From contig NZ_JAAAWN010000003.1 of assembly GCF_010500865.1 (NCBI RefSeq), positions 1 to 64,000 of the forward strand: a stretch of 64,000 nt of DNA, read 5' to 3'. Below are positions 36,111 through 45,166 of this stretch, one piece after another. The position numbers were made by a program, and so were the translations under genes. The DNA comes from Alteromonas profundi (GTDB taxonomy: Bacteria > Pseudomonadota > Gammaproteobacteria > Enterobacterales > Alteromonadaceae). The notes beneath the pieces are model-generated. The model saw only the letters and a program-made list of their open reading frames with translations. It was not told where the DNA came from and made no database searches. Position 1 is the first letter of the stretch. Every line of letters begins with the position of its first letter.

Positions 36111-37424
36111 CTATGCGCCTTTCATTAATGCTTCAATGTCGTCAATTGTTTTTGGTACATCAGAGGTTAATACCTCAACGCCGGTGGCGGTAATTACCAC
36201 GTTATCTTCGATACGTACGCCTATGCCTTTGTATTTGTCTTCTACATTATGGTGAGAAGCAATGTAAATGCCGGGCTCTATCGTGAGAGCCATGCCGGGT
36301 TTAAGCGGCCGATCTTCACCATTAATTTTGTAGTCACCTACATCATGTACGTCTAACCCAAGAAAATGTCCCACACCGTGCATATAAAAATCGCGCCAGG
36401 TCTGTTGTGCTAAATTATCTGCCAGGGTACCCGATAGTATTCCTAACGATACTAACCCTTCGGTTATCACTTCTGCACTTTGCATCATAGCGTCGTTTAA
36501 CGTGCTGCCCGGCCCTAAGGTGGTCAATACGCTTTCTTGCGCTTTAAGTACTAGCGCATAAATTTCTCGCTGAGCCTCAGTGAACGTGCCATTTGCGGGA
36601 AATGTACGGGTAATATCTGCGGCATAGCCTTGGTATTCACACCCAGCATCCACCAAAATTAAGTCGCCATCTTTAACTTGGGCGCTGTTTTCTGTGTAGT
36701 GCAAAATGCAGGCATTTTCGCCACTTCCTACAATAGTACTGTAGGCGGGAGAGCGTGCGCCCTCCATTGCAAAGGCATGATGTAATTCGGCTTCAATGTG
36801 GTATTCAAAACAACCGGGGTTAGCAAATTGCATGGCGCGTTTATGCGCGTGGGCTGAAATTTCCCCGGCGGCTTTCATTACGGCCACTTCGCAGGCCGAC
36901 TTAAATACGCGCATTTCGTGCAGTATAGGTCGCACGTCTTGAATGGCATGGGGTGCAAGAGATGCTTTAGGCGCTTGGCGAAGCGCATCGAGCGCCCCTG
37001 TTAGCAGGCTATCCTGCGCGTTGTTCTCCCCCAATGCAAAATACACGTTGTCGTGATTTTGCAGGGTTTCCATTAAGGCTTCCTCAAGTTCTGATAACTC
37101 AAATGCCTCATCTAAACTAAATTGGGCTAGCGCTGCTTCCGCACCTAAACGTCTGCCTTGCCATATCTCCGCTTGCTCGTCTTTCGCTTGTACCACCATG
37201 GCGCGGTAACTCGCGCCATAACGGGGGTGGTTCGATAATATTAGCCACGCATCAGGTTCATTAAACCCTGTTAAATACCAAAAATCGCTATTTTGTCGAA
37301 ACAGGTATTCGGTATCTCGGCTTCTCGTTACCATTGAAGCGGCGGGAATAAGACATACACTGTTTTCTAGGCATTGAGCCAGTAGCCTGTCTTGGCGAGC
37401 AATAAACTCCTGCGCACTAATCAT
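36111..37424 (-). CDS. pepP: Xaa-Pro aminopeptidase P
   Basis: A cytosolic dimetal peptidase that removes N-terminal residues before proline, 437 residues. The N-terminal creatinase-like domain is followed by the pita-bread domain. Metal ligands lie in LVDAGCEYQGYAADITRTFP, HGVGHFLGLDVHDVGDY, IEPGIYIA and VRIEDNVVIT. It lies between ygfB and ubiH in one leftward operon. Confidence 0.94.
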   Translation of the reverse strand: MISAQEFIARQDRLLAQCLENSVCLIPAASMVTRSRDTEYLFRQNSDFWYLTGFNEPDAWLILSNHPRYGASYRAMVVQAKDEQAEIWQGRRLGAEAALAQFSLDEAFELSELEEALMETLQNHDNVYFALGENNAQDSLLTGALDALRQAPKASLAPHAIQDVRPILHEMRVFKSACEVAVMKAAGEISAHAHKRAMQFANPGCFEYHIEAELHHAFAMEGARSPAYSTIVGSGENACILHYTENSAQVKDGDLILVDAGCEYQGYAADITRTFPANGTFTEAQREIYALVLKAQESVLTTLGPGSTLNDAMMQSAEVITEGLVSLGILSGTLADNLAQQTWRDFYMHGVGHFLGLDVHDVGDYKINGEDRPLKPGMALTIEPGIYIASHHNVEDKYKGIGVRIEDNVVITATGVEVLTSDVPKTIDDIEALMKGA

Positions 37425-37441
37425 TTCGTCGGCCTTTTATA

Positions 37442-38008
37442 TTAGTGAATTGACGGGTTTTCTTGTTGGTCGTCAAGTAACGACTGTCCCAGTTCGCTAA
37501 AGCATAAGATCGCTGAAATTTTCACATATTCCATAACCTCAAAAAGGGCTTTTTCAGACTCTTCGTCAGCATCCATAGGCTCTTCCATACGCGCTATGTC
37601 GGCAAAGTCTTCTAACGCTTCTTTCACATCAACTGAGCACTGCATTAAGTCTTGTTGATGCAAACCAAACCCTAACATAAACCCTTGTACCCAGTTTATT
37701 AGCGCCATTCCACGGTCGTTAATAGGGGTTTGGTCATCTGGCACCAATAATTGCAAGGCAAATTCTGGTTCTAATAACTGTTGGCTAACTTGATTAAATA
37801 AGTTGGTTAGCAAAAACGTAGTGGCGTCATTAAAATTATCGCCTTGGTTAATGGTTTCACTCAGTATCGTTAGCCACTTCTGATCGGTTAACGACATACC
37901 GCCACACAACATGCCGACCAAGATGCCATGAACTTCAGCGCCATCAACAATAATACCTTGTTGCGATAATTTGTTGCTTACGCTGTCATAATCGAGCTGT
38001 TTTTCCAC
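37442..38008 (-). CDS. ygfB: YgfB/UPF0149-family protein
   Basis: A small acidic helical protein of 188 residues, with EVHGILVGMLCGGMS near the N-terminus and WVQGFMLGFGLHQ in the middle, both typical of UPF0149. Its molecular role is not settled. In other gammaproteobacteria it heads the pepP-ubiH-ubiI cluster, as here. zapA, usually its divergent neighbour, is not seen on the other side. Confidence 0.88.
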   Translation of the reverse strand: MEKQLDYDSVSNKLSQQGIIVDGAEVHGILVGMLCGGMSLTDQKWLTILSETINQGDNFNDATTFLLTNLFNQVSQQLLEPEFALQLLVPDDQTPINDRGMALINWVQGFMLGFGLHQQDLMQCSVDVKEALEDFADIARMEEPMDADEESEKALFEVMEYVKISAILCFSELGQSLLDDQQENPSIH

Positions 38009-38360
38009 AAATAGAGTTCCTTTTAAGGTGATACCTCATACTAGCAAATTCATGCTTTAAAGCCTACTTTTCGCGAATTGTTCAATCACTATCCGAACAG
38101 CCAGTATCACGTAGGTTTATGCTGGCAACCTGAAGTCAATTGCTCTATGATCGGACTTAAGGAATACGGATTTTCCTTTGCAACAGTATGATCATTGAGC
38201 TTCCATCATATGCGTGTATAATTGCTGACCAACTGGTCAAGATTAGGAATACCCTTCTCTTAGCAATGTTAATTCACTACGCAAAAGTATAGTAGCCGGT
38301 TCGGTGATCCACTTCACGAATTAGCGCGTTTGATATACCCTGTTGCGTTACACAATAACA
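38009..38360. promoter_or_regulatory. Intergenic region upstream of ygfB and 6S RNA
   Basis: About 350 bases without a coding frame. It must contain the leftward ygfB promoter and the rightward 6S RNA promoter. TATACC at about 38334 is a possible -10 element for 6S. I found no zapA gene or remnant. Confidence 0.4.
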
Positions 38361-38543
38361 ATGTCTCCTGGGATGTTCGCCAGTTCACTCTTGTCCCTGG
38401 CCGATGCTTTAAACCTAGGAAGTTGAAACGATAGCTATTGCGCAAGCTCGGCTCGTATCGAGAAGCCTACGGCTATTGTGATTCTTCCGCCCTGAACTTT
38501 TCGGTTCACGGGCGAACGATGAACAGCGGCATTCTGGGAGACG
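38361..38543 (+). ncRNA. ssrS: 6S RNA
   Basis: A regulatory RNA that binds the housekeeping RNA polymerase by imitating an open promoter. The 5' end GTCTCCTGGGATGTTCGCC and the 3' end GCGGCATTCTGGGAGAC pair as the closing stem (38363-38368 with 38537-38542). The internal GAGAAGCCT and GTCCCTGG elements match conserved parts of gammaproteobacterial 6S RNA. The length of about 182 nt is normal. In E. coli ssrS precedes ygfA (fau). Here three other genes have come between them. Confidence 0.85.
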
Positions 38544-38565
38544 CCCTCTTTCGACGGAAGTAGAA

Positions 38566-39462
38566 ATGGCAATAATAAATTTTGGCTCTATCAATATCGA
38601 CCACGTTTATCAGGTCGACCACTTCGTGCAACCTGGCGAAACCATTGCGTCTACCCACTATAACCAACTGTTAGGTGGTAAAGGTGCAAATCAGTCTATT
38701 GCGCTTGCCCAAGCAGGTGCAGACGTTCGCCACGTAGGTAGCATTCACGAAAACGACGCAACGTTTAAGCAAGCGCTAATTAAAAAAGGCGTGGACTGCC
38801 GTGGTGTTCACTGCTCTGAAACTCCCTCAGGGCATGCAATTATTCAAGTTACCCCAAGTGGCGAAAATGCCATTGTGTTATTTGGTGGCGCGAATCAAAC
38901 CATCACCCCAAAAACGGTTGCAAAGGCCTTGGACGATGCATCTTCATCCGATTGGGTACTTACGCAAAACGAAACCAGCAGCATTGACGAAGTACTTCGA
39001 CAAGCAAAAGAAAAGCAGTTAAAGGTAGCCTTTAACCCTGCGCCTATGAGCGACTCGGTACACAGACTTCCTCTTGACTGTATCGATTTGCTTATTGTGA
39101 ATGAAACTGAAGCCGCTGCACTAACTAAAAAAGACACCCTTGATGAGATTGTGGCTGAATTTAAACAGCACTGGTCCAACTGCGAGGTTATCATTACGCT
39201 AGGCAAAGCCGGGGTTATGATGCTCAAAGGCGAGGAATGTATAGAAGTTAGCGCATTTAGTGTTGATGCGGTTGATACTACTGCTGCAGGTGATACCTTT
39301 ATTGGCTACTTCTTGTCAGCTTATAGCAGTCATACCGATGCTAAGCGGGCATTAACACGCGGCTGTGCGGCTTCTGCAATTGCCGTTACCCGCGAAGGTG
39401 CCGCGCAAAGTATTCCATCTCAAAAAGAAGTGGATCGTTTTTTGGCGAAAAACAGCAAATAG
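38566..39462 (+). CDS. rbsK: Ribokinase, PfkB family
   Basis: Phosphorylates ribose at O5, which would feed the pentose phosphate pathway. It has 298 residues, with the first PfkB signature GGKGANQSIALAQAGADV and the second DTTAAGDTFIGYF carrying the catalytic Asp. It is followed 25 bases later by a nucleoside hydrolase, so the pair would release ribose from nucleosides and phosphorylate it. rpiA, which acts on ribose 5-phosphate, lies 3.4 kb downstream. It starts shortly after the end of 6S RNA. Confidence 0.9.
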   Translation: MAIINFGSINIDHVYQVDHFVQPGETIASTHYNQLLGGKGANQSIALAQAGADVRHVGSIHENDATFKQALIKKGVDCRGVHCSETPSGHAIIQVTPSGENAIVLFGGANQTITPKTVAKALDDASSSDWVLTQNETSSIDEVLRQAKEKQLKVAFNPAPMSDSVHRLPLDCIDLLIVNETEAAALTKKDTLDEIVAEFKQHWSNCEVIITLGKAGVMMLKGEECIEVSAFSVDAVDTTAAGDTFIGYFLSAYSSHTDAKRALTRGCAASAIAVTREGAAQSIPSQKEVDRFLAKNSK

Positions 39463-39486
39463 CACGACGCAAAGAGTACGAGTGAA

Positions 39487-40428
39487 ATGACACACAAAAT
39501 TATTTTAGATACAGATCCGGGCATCGATGATGCAATGGCAATATTTTTCGCCTTTCAGTCTCCTGATATTGAAGTATTAGGGCTTACCACTGTGTTTGGC
39601 AACGTGCCTGTTAGCATGTCTGCGCAAAATGCGCTTACGCTGTGCGAAATGGCGGGTAAAGATATTCCAGTTACTAAAGGGGTAGGTAGACCTTGGGTAG
39701 GTGCAGAATCTACGTATGCCCATTTTGTTCACGGTGACTATGGTTTTGGCCACATTAAGCCAGAGCCGCCTAAAGGTGAGCTTGACCCACGTAGCTCTGC
39801 GCAATTCATTGTTGATATGGCGCGTAAATACCCAGGTGAAATTACCCTAGTAGCAATTGGCCCGCTTGGCAACTTAGCCTTAGCTCTGCGTCTTGAACCC
39901 GAGCTACCTAAGCTTGTGAAGGGCGTGAGCATAATGGGTGGCGCGGCGTTTGTTCGTGGTAACGTAACCCCAGTAGCAGAAGCAAATATTTGGAATGATG
40001 CCTTTGCGGCAGAAATTGTATTTGCAGCCGATTGGAACCTAACGATGTTTGGCCTCGATGTTACCAACGATGTGCCTTTTGCCCCTTCTTTTGTTGATGT
40101 ATTAGCAGAAAAGAATGCCAAGCTCGGTGGTTTTGTTCAGGAAACGGCACAGTTCTACATGGATTTCTACTCGCAGAACCGCGAAGACAGAGTCTGTTTC
40201 TTCCATGATGCGTTTCCGATTGCGCATCTAACTCACCCTGAGTTATTTGAACTGACTGAAGGCCATGTACGTGTGGGTACAGGGCCCTTAGACCGCGGGC
40301 AAACTGTGGTGGCGCCAATGGGAACTACACCTAGCCCATTATGGAATGAAGCCAATACCATTAACGTTGCTACCAAAGTTGACCACGCAAAACTGGAACA
40401 ACTGTTTATAAACACCTACGCTCTATAA
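39487..40428 (+). CDS. Inosine-uridine-preferring nucleoside hydrolase
   Basis: Splits ribonucleosides into base and ribose, 313 residues. The N-terminal calcium-binding signature ILDTDPGIDDAMA is intact, and conserved GGA and WNDAFAAEIVF segments follow. The specificity (rihA, rihB or rihC type) cannot be read. It is co-transcribed with rbsK and ends in a hairpin at 40434. Confidence 0.9.
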   Translation: MTHKIILDTDPGIDDAMAIFFAFQSPDIEVLGLTTVFGNVPVSMSAQNALTLCEMAGKDIPVTKGVGRPWVGAESTYAHFVHGDYGFGHIKPEPPKGELDPRSSAQFIVDMARKYPGEITLVAIGPLGNLALALRLEPELPKLVKGVSIMGGAAFVRGNVTPVAEANIWNDAFAAEIVFAADWNLTMFGLDVTNDVPFAPSFVDVLAEKNAKLGGFVQETAQFYMDFYSQNREDRVCFFHDAFPIAHLTHPELFELTEGHVRVGTGPLDRGQTVVAPMGTTPSPLWNEANTINVATKVDHAKLEQLFINTYAL

Positions 40429-40433
40429 ACACT

Positions 40434-40460
40434 TAAGAGCGGTGTTTTGCACCGCTCTTA
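40434..40460 (+). terminator. Terminator hairpin after the nucleoside hydrolase
   Basis: TAAGAGCGGTG and CACCGCTCTTA pair perfectly over 11 bases around TTTTG. The downstream T content is weak, so read-through into the kinase gene is possible. Confidence 0.65.
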
Positions 40461-40491
40461 GCTTTATCGTTAGCAGTAGGACAAACCCTAG

Positions 40492-42147
40492 ATGAAATCA
40501 GCGCCGCTCCCCAATGATGAAAAGCAACGACTTGAAGCGTTATTTGGGTATGATGTACTTGATACTGAAGCTGAAAAATTATTTGATGACTTAACCCAGC
40601 TTGCTTCGCAAATTTGCGACACGCCTATCGCACTAGTTAGTTTAATTGATACTGATCGTCAATGGTTTAAGTCTCGTGTTGGCATAGATGCTGAACAAAC
40701 CTCCCGTAATATTGCTTTTTGCGCTCATGCTATTTTGCAGCAAGAAGTCTTTGAAGTTCCCAATGCCTTAAAAGACGAACGTTTCGCAGACAACCCACTG
40801 GTGACCGGCAGCCCCAATATTCGTTTCTATGCAGCCGCACCTTTACTCACTCCTTCTGGCCAAGCTATTGGCACAGTTTGCGCTATTGGCGATAAGCCCA
40901 AAAAATTAACCGACCAGCAGCGAGAAGCACTCCAAACACTGAGTAATTCGGTAATGGCCCACTTAGAGCTAAAGCGAAAGAATAACGCCCTTGCTCGCAC
41001 TAGTAAGTATAAATCTGACTTTTTATCTTATATAAGCCACGAAATACGTACACCTCTAAACGCCATAAATACCTTCAGTAAGCTACTGGTGGAAGACGCC
41101 AAAAAAGAAGAGCTAACCAAGGCGTTTACCGAACCACTAGGACACATAAAAACCAGTGGTGAACGTTTGCTTGAAATTGTCGATTCTGTGCTAGATATCA
41201 ATACTATTGAAGCGGGAAAAATGAAAGTGGTAACCCGCTCTGTGGACAGTGAAGATTTTTTCGCGCATTTGTTCGCACTTTCAAATATTCGCGCAGAAGA
41301 TAGCGGTGTTCTCTTTCACGCCACAGTAGATAAGTCAGTACCAGAAAAGCTAGAACTTGATGATACAAAAGTGTCGCAAATTGCCCTTAATCTAATATCC
41401 AACGCCATTAAATTTACCTGCCCTGACAAGACGGTTTCAGTAAAAGTAAAATACAGACAAAAGCACCTTGTTTTAAGCGTAAAAGATGAAGGTATAGGCA
41501 TAAGCGAAGACGAGCAATATAAGCTATTTTCGCCCTTTGAACGCATGGACAACGCCACTACATTTAAAGGAACCGGCTTAGGGCTTAACATCACTAAACA
41601 GTTGGTTGAGCTGTTACATGGCAATATAAAAGTGAATAGCCAGTTGAATGCAGGTACCCATGTGGTGGTTCAAATACCAGTGCAGATACCCCGGAGCAAA
41701 AAACCTTGGCATGCTAATTCAACCTCCCCTAATGCCTCTCAACTAAAACCAAATGAGAATGAAACTAGCACCACGGCCATGGTTACTACTAAGGCCAATA
41801 TTTTAGTGGTTGAAGATCATTATATTAACCAAGTTATTATTAAAAAGGTTCTCGAAAGGCTAAATTTAACCGTTATTATCGCGGGCACAGGGGAAGACGG
41901 TATAGACTATATAAACGCCCATGAGGTAGATTTAGTGTTAATGGATTTAAACTTACCGGGTATAGATGGCAAAGAGGCTACCAAGCGCATAAAGACGTTA
42001 TACCCACACTTGCCCGTGGTGGCACTTACCGCCGATGCAATTGCGGTTAAAGCGTCGTTAGTAGACGATGGCTTTGATGATGCACTAAACAAACCCATTG
42101 ACAGGCAAGTGCTTGTACACACACTTAATAAATATTTAACCCGCTAA
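40492..42147 (+). CDS. Hybrid sensor histidine kinase with GAF and receiver domains
   Basis: A cytosolic hybrid kinase of 551 residues with no membrane segment. An N-terminal GAF domain spans about residues 20-160. The HisKA H-box FLSYISHEIRTPLNA has the phospho-acceptor His at about 183. The HATPase domain has N, G1 and G2 boxes (NLISNAIKFT, KDEGIGIS, GTGLGLNI). A C-terminal receiver domain has ILVVEDH and phospho-acceptor Asp at about 485 (LVLMDLNLPG). No separate response regulator is next to it. The signal is unknown. Confidence 0.9.
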   Translation: MKSAPLPNDEKQRLEALFGYDVLDTEAEKLFDDLTQLASQICDTPIALVSLIDTDRQWFKSRVGIDAEQTSRNIAFCAHAILQQEVFEVPNALKDERFADNPLVTGSPNIRFYAAAPLLTPSGQAIGTVCAIGDKPKKLTDQQREALQTLSNSVMAHLELKRKNNALARTSKYKSDFLSYISHEIRTPLNAINTFSKLLVEDAKKEELTKAFTEPLGHIKTSGERLLEIVDSVLDINTIEAGKMKVVTRSVDSEDFFAHLFALSNIRAEDSGVLFHATVDKSVPEKLELDDTKVSQIALNLISNAIKFTCPDKTVSVKVKYRQKHLVLSVKDEGIGISEDEQYKLFSPFERMDNATTFKGTGLGLNITKQLVELLHGNIKVNSQLNAGTHVVVQIPVQIPRSKKPWHANSTSPNASQLKPNENETSTTAMVTTKANILVVEDHYINQVIIKKVLERLNLTVIIAGTGEDGIDYINAHEVDLVLMDLNLPGIDGKEATKRIKTLYPHLPVVALTADAIAVKASLVDDGFDDALNKPIDRQVLVHTLNKYLTR

Positions 42148-42166
42148 AATAAGATACCCTTTAAAC

Positions 42167-42787
42167 ATGGTTAGCAGCACACTACGCCAAACACTTCGAA
42201 AAGAGCTACGGCTTAAACGCCAATCACTAAGCCCAACCGAGCAGCAAAAGGCCGCCCAGCAGGTGTATAACCAGCTTCAACTATTACCGCAAATAACACA
42301 GGCAAGCCATGTCGCCTGCTACCTCCCCAACGATGGTGAGGTAAGCCTTACCCCGTTTATTGACTTCTGTTGGCAAGCTGCAGCCACAGAGGCGCACCCT
42401 ACGCTTTCTCTCCCCGTATTACACCCTGTATGTAAAGGGCACTTGTTGTTTTTGCAATACCACGCTAAAACGCAGATGAATAACAATACGTTTGGCATAC
42501 CTGAACCGGTATTGCGTTGCCCCGATGTCATACCCACGCGCCAACACCACGTTATTCTTATGCCATTAGTGGGCTTTGATAGCCAAGGAAATCGCCTTGG
42601 CATGGGCGGCGGCTTTTATGACAGAACATTAGCGTCTATTCACGATTACCGCGTGCGTCCTTTACTTGTAGGTATTGCGCACGATTGCCAACAGGTTGCT
42701 AGTCTACCAATCCAGCGCTGGGACGTGCCTTTAGACGCTATAGTTACCCCTACTCGCGTTTTGCCTTTCACCTCGCAATTTAAATAA
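42167..42787 (+). CDS. fau: 5-formyltetrahydrofolate cyclo-ligase
   Basis: Converts 5-formyl-THF to 5,10-methenyl-THF with ATP, 206 residues. It shows the basic N-terminus LRKELRLKRQSLSPTEQQKA and the signature RLGMGGGFYDRTLA. This is ygfA of E. coli, normally right after 6S RNA. The link to one-carbon metabolism fits the gcv operon nearby. It starts 20 bases after the kinase gene. Confidence 0.9.
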   Translation: MVSSTLRQTLRKELRLKRQSLSPTEQQKAAQQVYNQLQLLPQITQASHVACYLPNDGEVSLTPFIDFCWQAAATEAHPTLSLPVLHPVCKGHLLFLQYHAKTQMNNNTFGIPEPVLRCPDVIPTRQHHVILMPLVGFDSQGNRLGMGGGFYDRTLASIHDYRVRPLLVGIAHDCQQVASLPIQRWDVPLDAIVTPTRVLPFTSQFK

Positions 42788-42863
42788 CACTTTGTGCCAT
42801 GCAACCTTAGGTGCAATCGGTGCTTTTTTGTTAGACTGAGGTAATCTTGATAGGAGAGAACCC

Positions 42864-43520
42864 ATGGATCAAAACGCAAAAAAACAAGCCGTAGCGAAAG
42901 CCGCTATTCAATACGTTGAAAACGACAGCATTGTAGGGGTTGGAACTGGCTCTACGGTAAACTTTTTCATTGAAGAACTCGGCAAAATTAAAGATAAAAT
43001 TGAAGGCGCAGTCTCAAGCTCTGAAGCCTCAACTAAGCAACTTAAAGCCTTAGGCATTGAGGTGTTCGAACTTAACGAAGTGAGCAACCTTTCGGTTTAT
43101 ATCGACGGGGCCGACGAAGTCACTGAACACAAACATATGATTAAAGGCGGCGGTGCGGCCCTTACCCGTGAGAAAATAGTGGCCGGCGCTGCAAAAACCT
43201 TTGTGTGTATTGTAGATGAAAGCAAACGCGTTCCGGTACTTGGGCGCTTCCCCCTACCTGTTGAAGTGATCCCCATGGCCCGTTCATTTGTTGCCCGGGA
43301 ATTAGTAAAGCTTGGTGGCGATCCAGAATATCGTCAAGGCGTAGTGACTGACAATAAAAACGTTATCTTAGATGTTCATAATCTTGAGATACTAAACCCC
43401 CGCGAACTTGAGCAAACCATCAATAATATTCCAGGAGTCGTGACGAACGGCATTTTCGCATTACGTGGCGCCGATATCGTGCTATCAGCAACCGAAACAG
43501 GTGTTGATACCTTTAAATAA
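42864..43520 (+). CDS. rpiA: Ribose-5-phosphate isomerase A
   Basis: Interconverts ribose 5-phosphate and ribulose 5-phosphate, 218 residues, the normal length. Conserved blocks are [17 protein letters not shown], the catalytic [23 protein letters not shown] and [15 protein letters not shown]. It has a good ribosome binding site (AGGAGAGAA) before the ATG. It lies between fau and serA, as in E. coli apart from orientation. Confidence 0.96.
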   Translation: MDQNAKKQAVAKAAIQYVENDSIVGVGTGSTVNFFIEELGKIKDKIEGAVSSSEASTKQLKALGIEVFELNEVSNLSVYIDGADEVTEHKHMIKGGGAALTREKIVAGAAKTFVCIVDESKRVPVLGRFPLPVEVIPMARSFVARELVKLGGDPEYRQGVVTDNKNVILDVHNLEILNPRELEQTINNIPGVVTNGIFALRGADIVLSATETGVDTFK

Positions 43521-43560
43521 TAGCTTTCAAGTTACGGTGATTTCTGTTAGATTTCCGTTT

Positions 43561-43576
43561 AGACGTCTAGATGGCC
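43561..43576. promoter_or_regulatory. Possible MetJ-type box upstream of serA
   Basis: AGACGTCT (43561-43568) is the exact MetJ half-operator, followed directly by the weaker AGATGGCC. MetJ needs at least two adjacent boxes, so this is only suggestive. It lies about 280 bases before serA. Confidence 0.3.
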
Positions 43577-43680
43577 TTTAAGATAATTAAGGCCGGTGCT
43601 AGACGGGTGTAGTCTCTTCGTTTCAAACGGGCTTCAACCTTTGATTCGATAGGGTAGCCCACGTTAGATATTATATATAG

Positions 43681-43800
43681 CGGGGCAGTGGCAGGGAGAA
43701 GGGCCGAAGCAAACGCTTCATCGCATAGATGTGGTGGTAAAGTGCCCAAGGAAAACGGTGACCATGTGTTGGTGAATACCGTTTGCCCCTGCGACTGTTG
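43681..43800 (+). promoter_or_regulatory. Structured 5' leader of serA
   Basis: CAGTGGCAGGG (43686-43696) can pair with CCCTGCGACTG (43787-43797) at 10 of 11 positions. They enclose a perfect hairpin GAAGC-AAAC-GCTTC (43706-43719) and a stem AAACGGT (43753-43759) with ACCGTTT (43778-43784). That gives a closed multi-branch RNA about 50 bases before the serA ATG. I do not recognise a known riboswitch class. An open frame runs through it in frame with serA by chance. Confidence 0.45.
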
Positions 43801-43849
43801 CCAACTTAGCGTACTTAAAAAGTTTACTACAGCGAGAGATAGCAAATCC

Positions 43850-45079
43850 ATGAGTAAAGTTTCACTTGAGAAGGATAAGATCCGTATTTTACTGTTAGAG
43901 GGTGTTCACCAAAGCGCTCTAGAAACCTTAAAAAATAACGGTTATACAAACATAGAATATCTCAAAACATCGCTTCCCGAAGATGAGCTAATTGAGAAAA
44001 TCAAAGATGCCCATTTTGTTGGACTTCGTTCTCGTACCCAGATTACTGAAAAAGTAGTGGATGCGGCTAAGAAACTTGTTGCTGTAGGTTGCTTTTGTAT
44101 TGGTACCAACCAGGTAGATTTGGCCGCTTGTCAGCGCCGTGGTATCCCCGTATTTAACGCCCCCTTCTCTAATACACGCTCGGTGGCAGAATTAGTGCTT
44201 GGACAAATTATATTATTGCTTCGCCAAGTGCCAAGTAAAAACGCCAAAGCACATCGCGGCGAATGGGAAAAAACGGCTAACGGCTCTTATGAAGCTCGCG
44301 GTAAAACACTGGGCATTATAGGCTACGGGCACATCGGTACTCAGCTTAGTATCTTAGCTGAACATTTAGGTATGCGCGTTCAGTTTTTTGATATTGAAGA
44401 TAAACTGGTACTGGGCAACTCAACACAAGTTAAGTCTTTAGAAACCTTACTTAACAACGCCGATGTAGTGTCGCTACACGTACCTGAAACAGCGCAAACA
44501 CAAAATATGTTTGGCCGTGAACAAATTGCTCAAATGAAAAAAGGCAGTGTATTGATCAACGCCTCAAGGGGCACCGTGGTTGATATTGATGCGCTTGCTG
44601 ACGCACTAGAAAGTGGTCATTTAAACGGCGCGGCTATTGATGTGTTCCCGGTAGAGCCAAAATCAAACAAAGAAGAATTTCAATCGCCTTTACGCAAGTT
44701 CGATAATGTAATTTTGACGCCTCACGTAGGTGGAAGCACGCAAGAAGCGCAGGCCAACATTGGTATCGAGGTTGCCGGCAAGCTTGCGAAGTACAGTGAT
44801 AATGGTTCAACGCTATCTGCGGTTAACTTCCCTGAAGTATCGCTACCAGAGCATATTAGTCGCTCTCGCCTACTGCATATCCATAAAAACCAGCCTGGTG
44901 TATTAACGCAAATTAACCAAGCATTTGCCGAAAAAGGCATAAACATTGAAGCGCAGTATCTTCAGACCAGCGCTGATATTGGTTACGTAGTGGTAGACGT
45001 GCAACAAGACAGAGCGTACGACGCCTTGGCACAGTTGCAACAAATTGACGGTACAATTAAAACCCGTATCTTGCACTAA
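43850..45079 (+). CDS. serA: D-3-phosphoglycerate dehydrogenase
   Basis: The first enzyme of serine synthesis, 409 residues from MSKVSLEKDK, almost the same length as the E. coli enzyme. The NAD-binding motif is GIIGYGHIGTQLSILAEHLG. The catalytic Arg and Glu lie in NASRGTVVDIDALA and VFPVEP, and His in VILTPHVGGST. A C-terminal ACT domain (about residues 335-409) gives serine feedback. The start at 43850 is preferred over an in-frame ATG 54 codons upstream, because the upstream sequence folds as RNA and matches no protein pattern. Confidence 0.96.
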   Translation: MSKVSLEKDKIRILLLEGVHQSALETLKNNGYTNIEYLKTSLPEDELIEKIKDAHFVGLRSRTQITEKVVDAAKKLVAVGCFCIGTNQVDLAACQRRGIPVFNAPFSNTRSVAELVLGQIILLLRQVPSKNAKAHRGEWEKTANGSYEARGKTLGIIGYGHIGTQLSILAEHLGMRVQFFDIEDKLVLGNSTQVKSLETLLNNADVVSLHVPETAQTQNMFGREQIAQMKKGSVLINASRGTVVDIDALADALESGHLNGAAIDVFPVEPKSNKEEFQSPLRKFDNVILTPHVGGSTQEAQANIGIEVAGKLAKYSDNGSTLSAVNFPEVSLPEHISRSRLLHIHKNQPGVLTQINQAFAEKGINIEAQYLQTSADIGYVVVDVQQDRAYDALAQLQQIDGTIKTRILH

Positions 45080-45109
45080 TGGTGCGGTAAGTAGGTTTTC
45101 ATTAGCCAC

Positions 45110-45139
45110 AAAAAAACGCTGCCTCGGCAGCGTTTTTTT
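45110..45139. terminator. Bidirectional terminator between serA and a DUF481 gene
   Basis: AAAAACGCTGCC and GGCAGCGTTTTTTT pair around TC. There are A and T runs on both sides, and the flanking genes are convergent. Confidence 0.85.
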
Positions 45140-45166
45140 TATTACTTATCACACAATATTATGCGT

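Noticed and set aside
43688..43849. 54-residue N-terminal extension of SerA
   Set aside because: SerA is full length from 43850, and the upstream frame overlaps a folded RNA with no protein-like conservation pattern.
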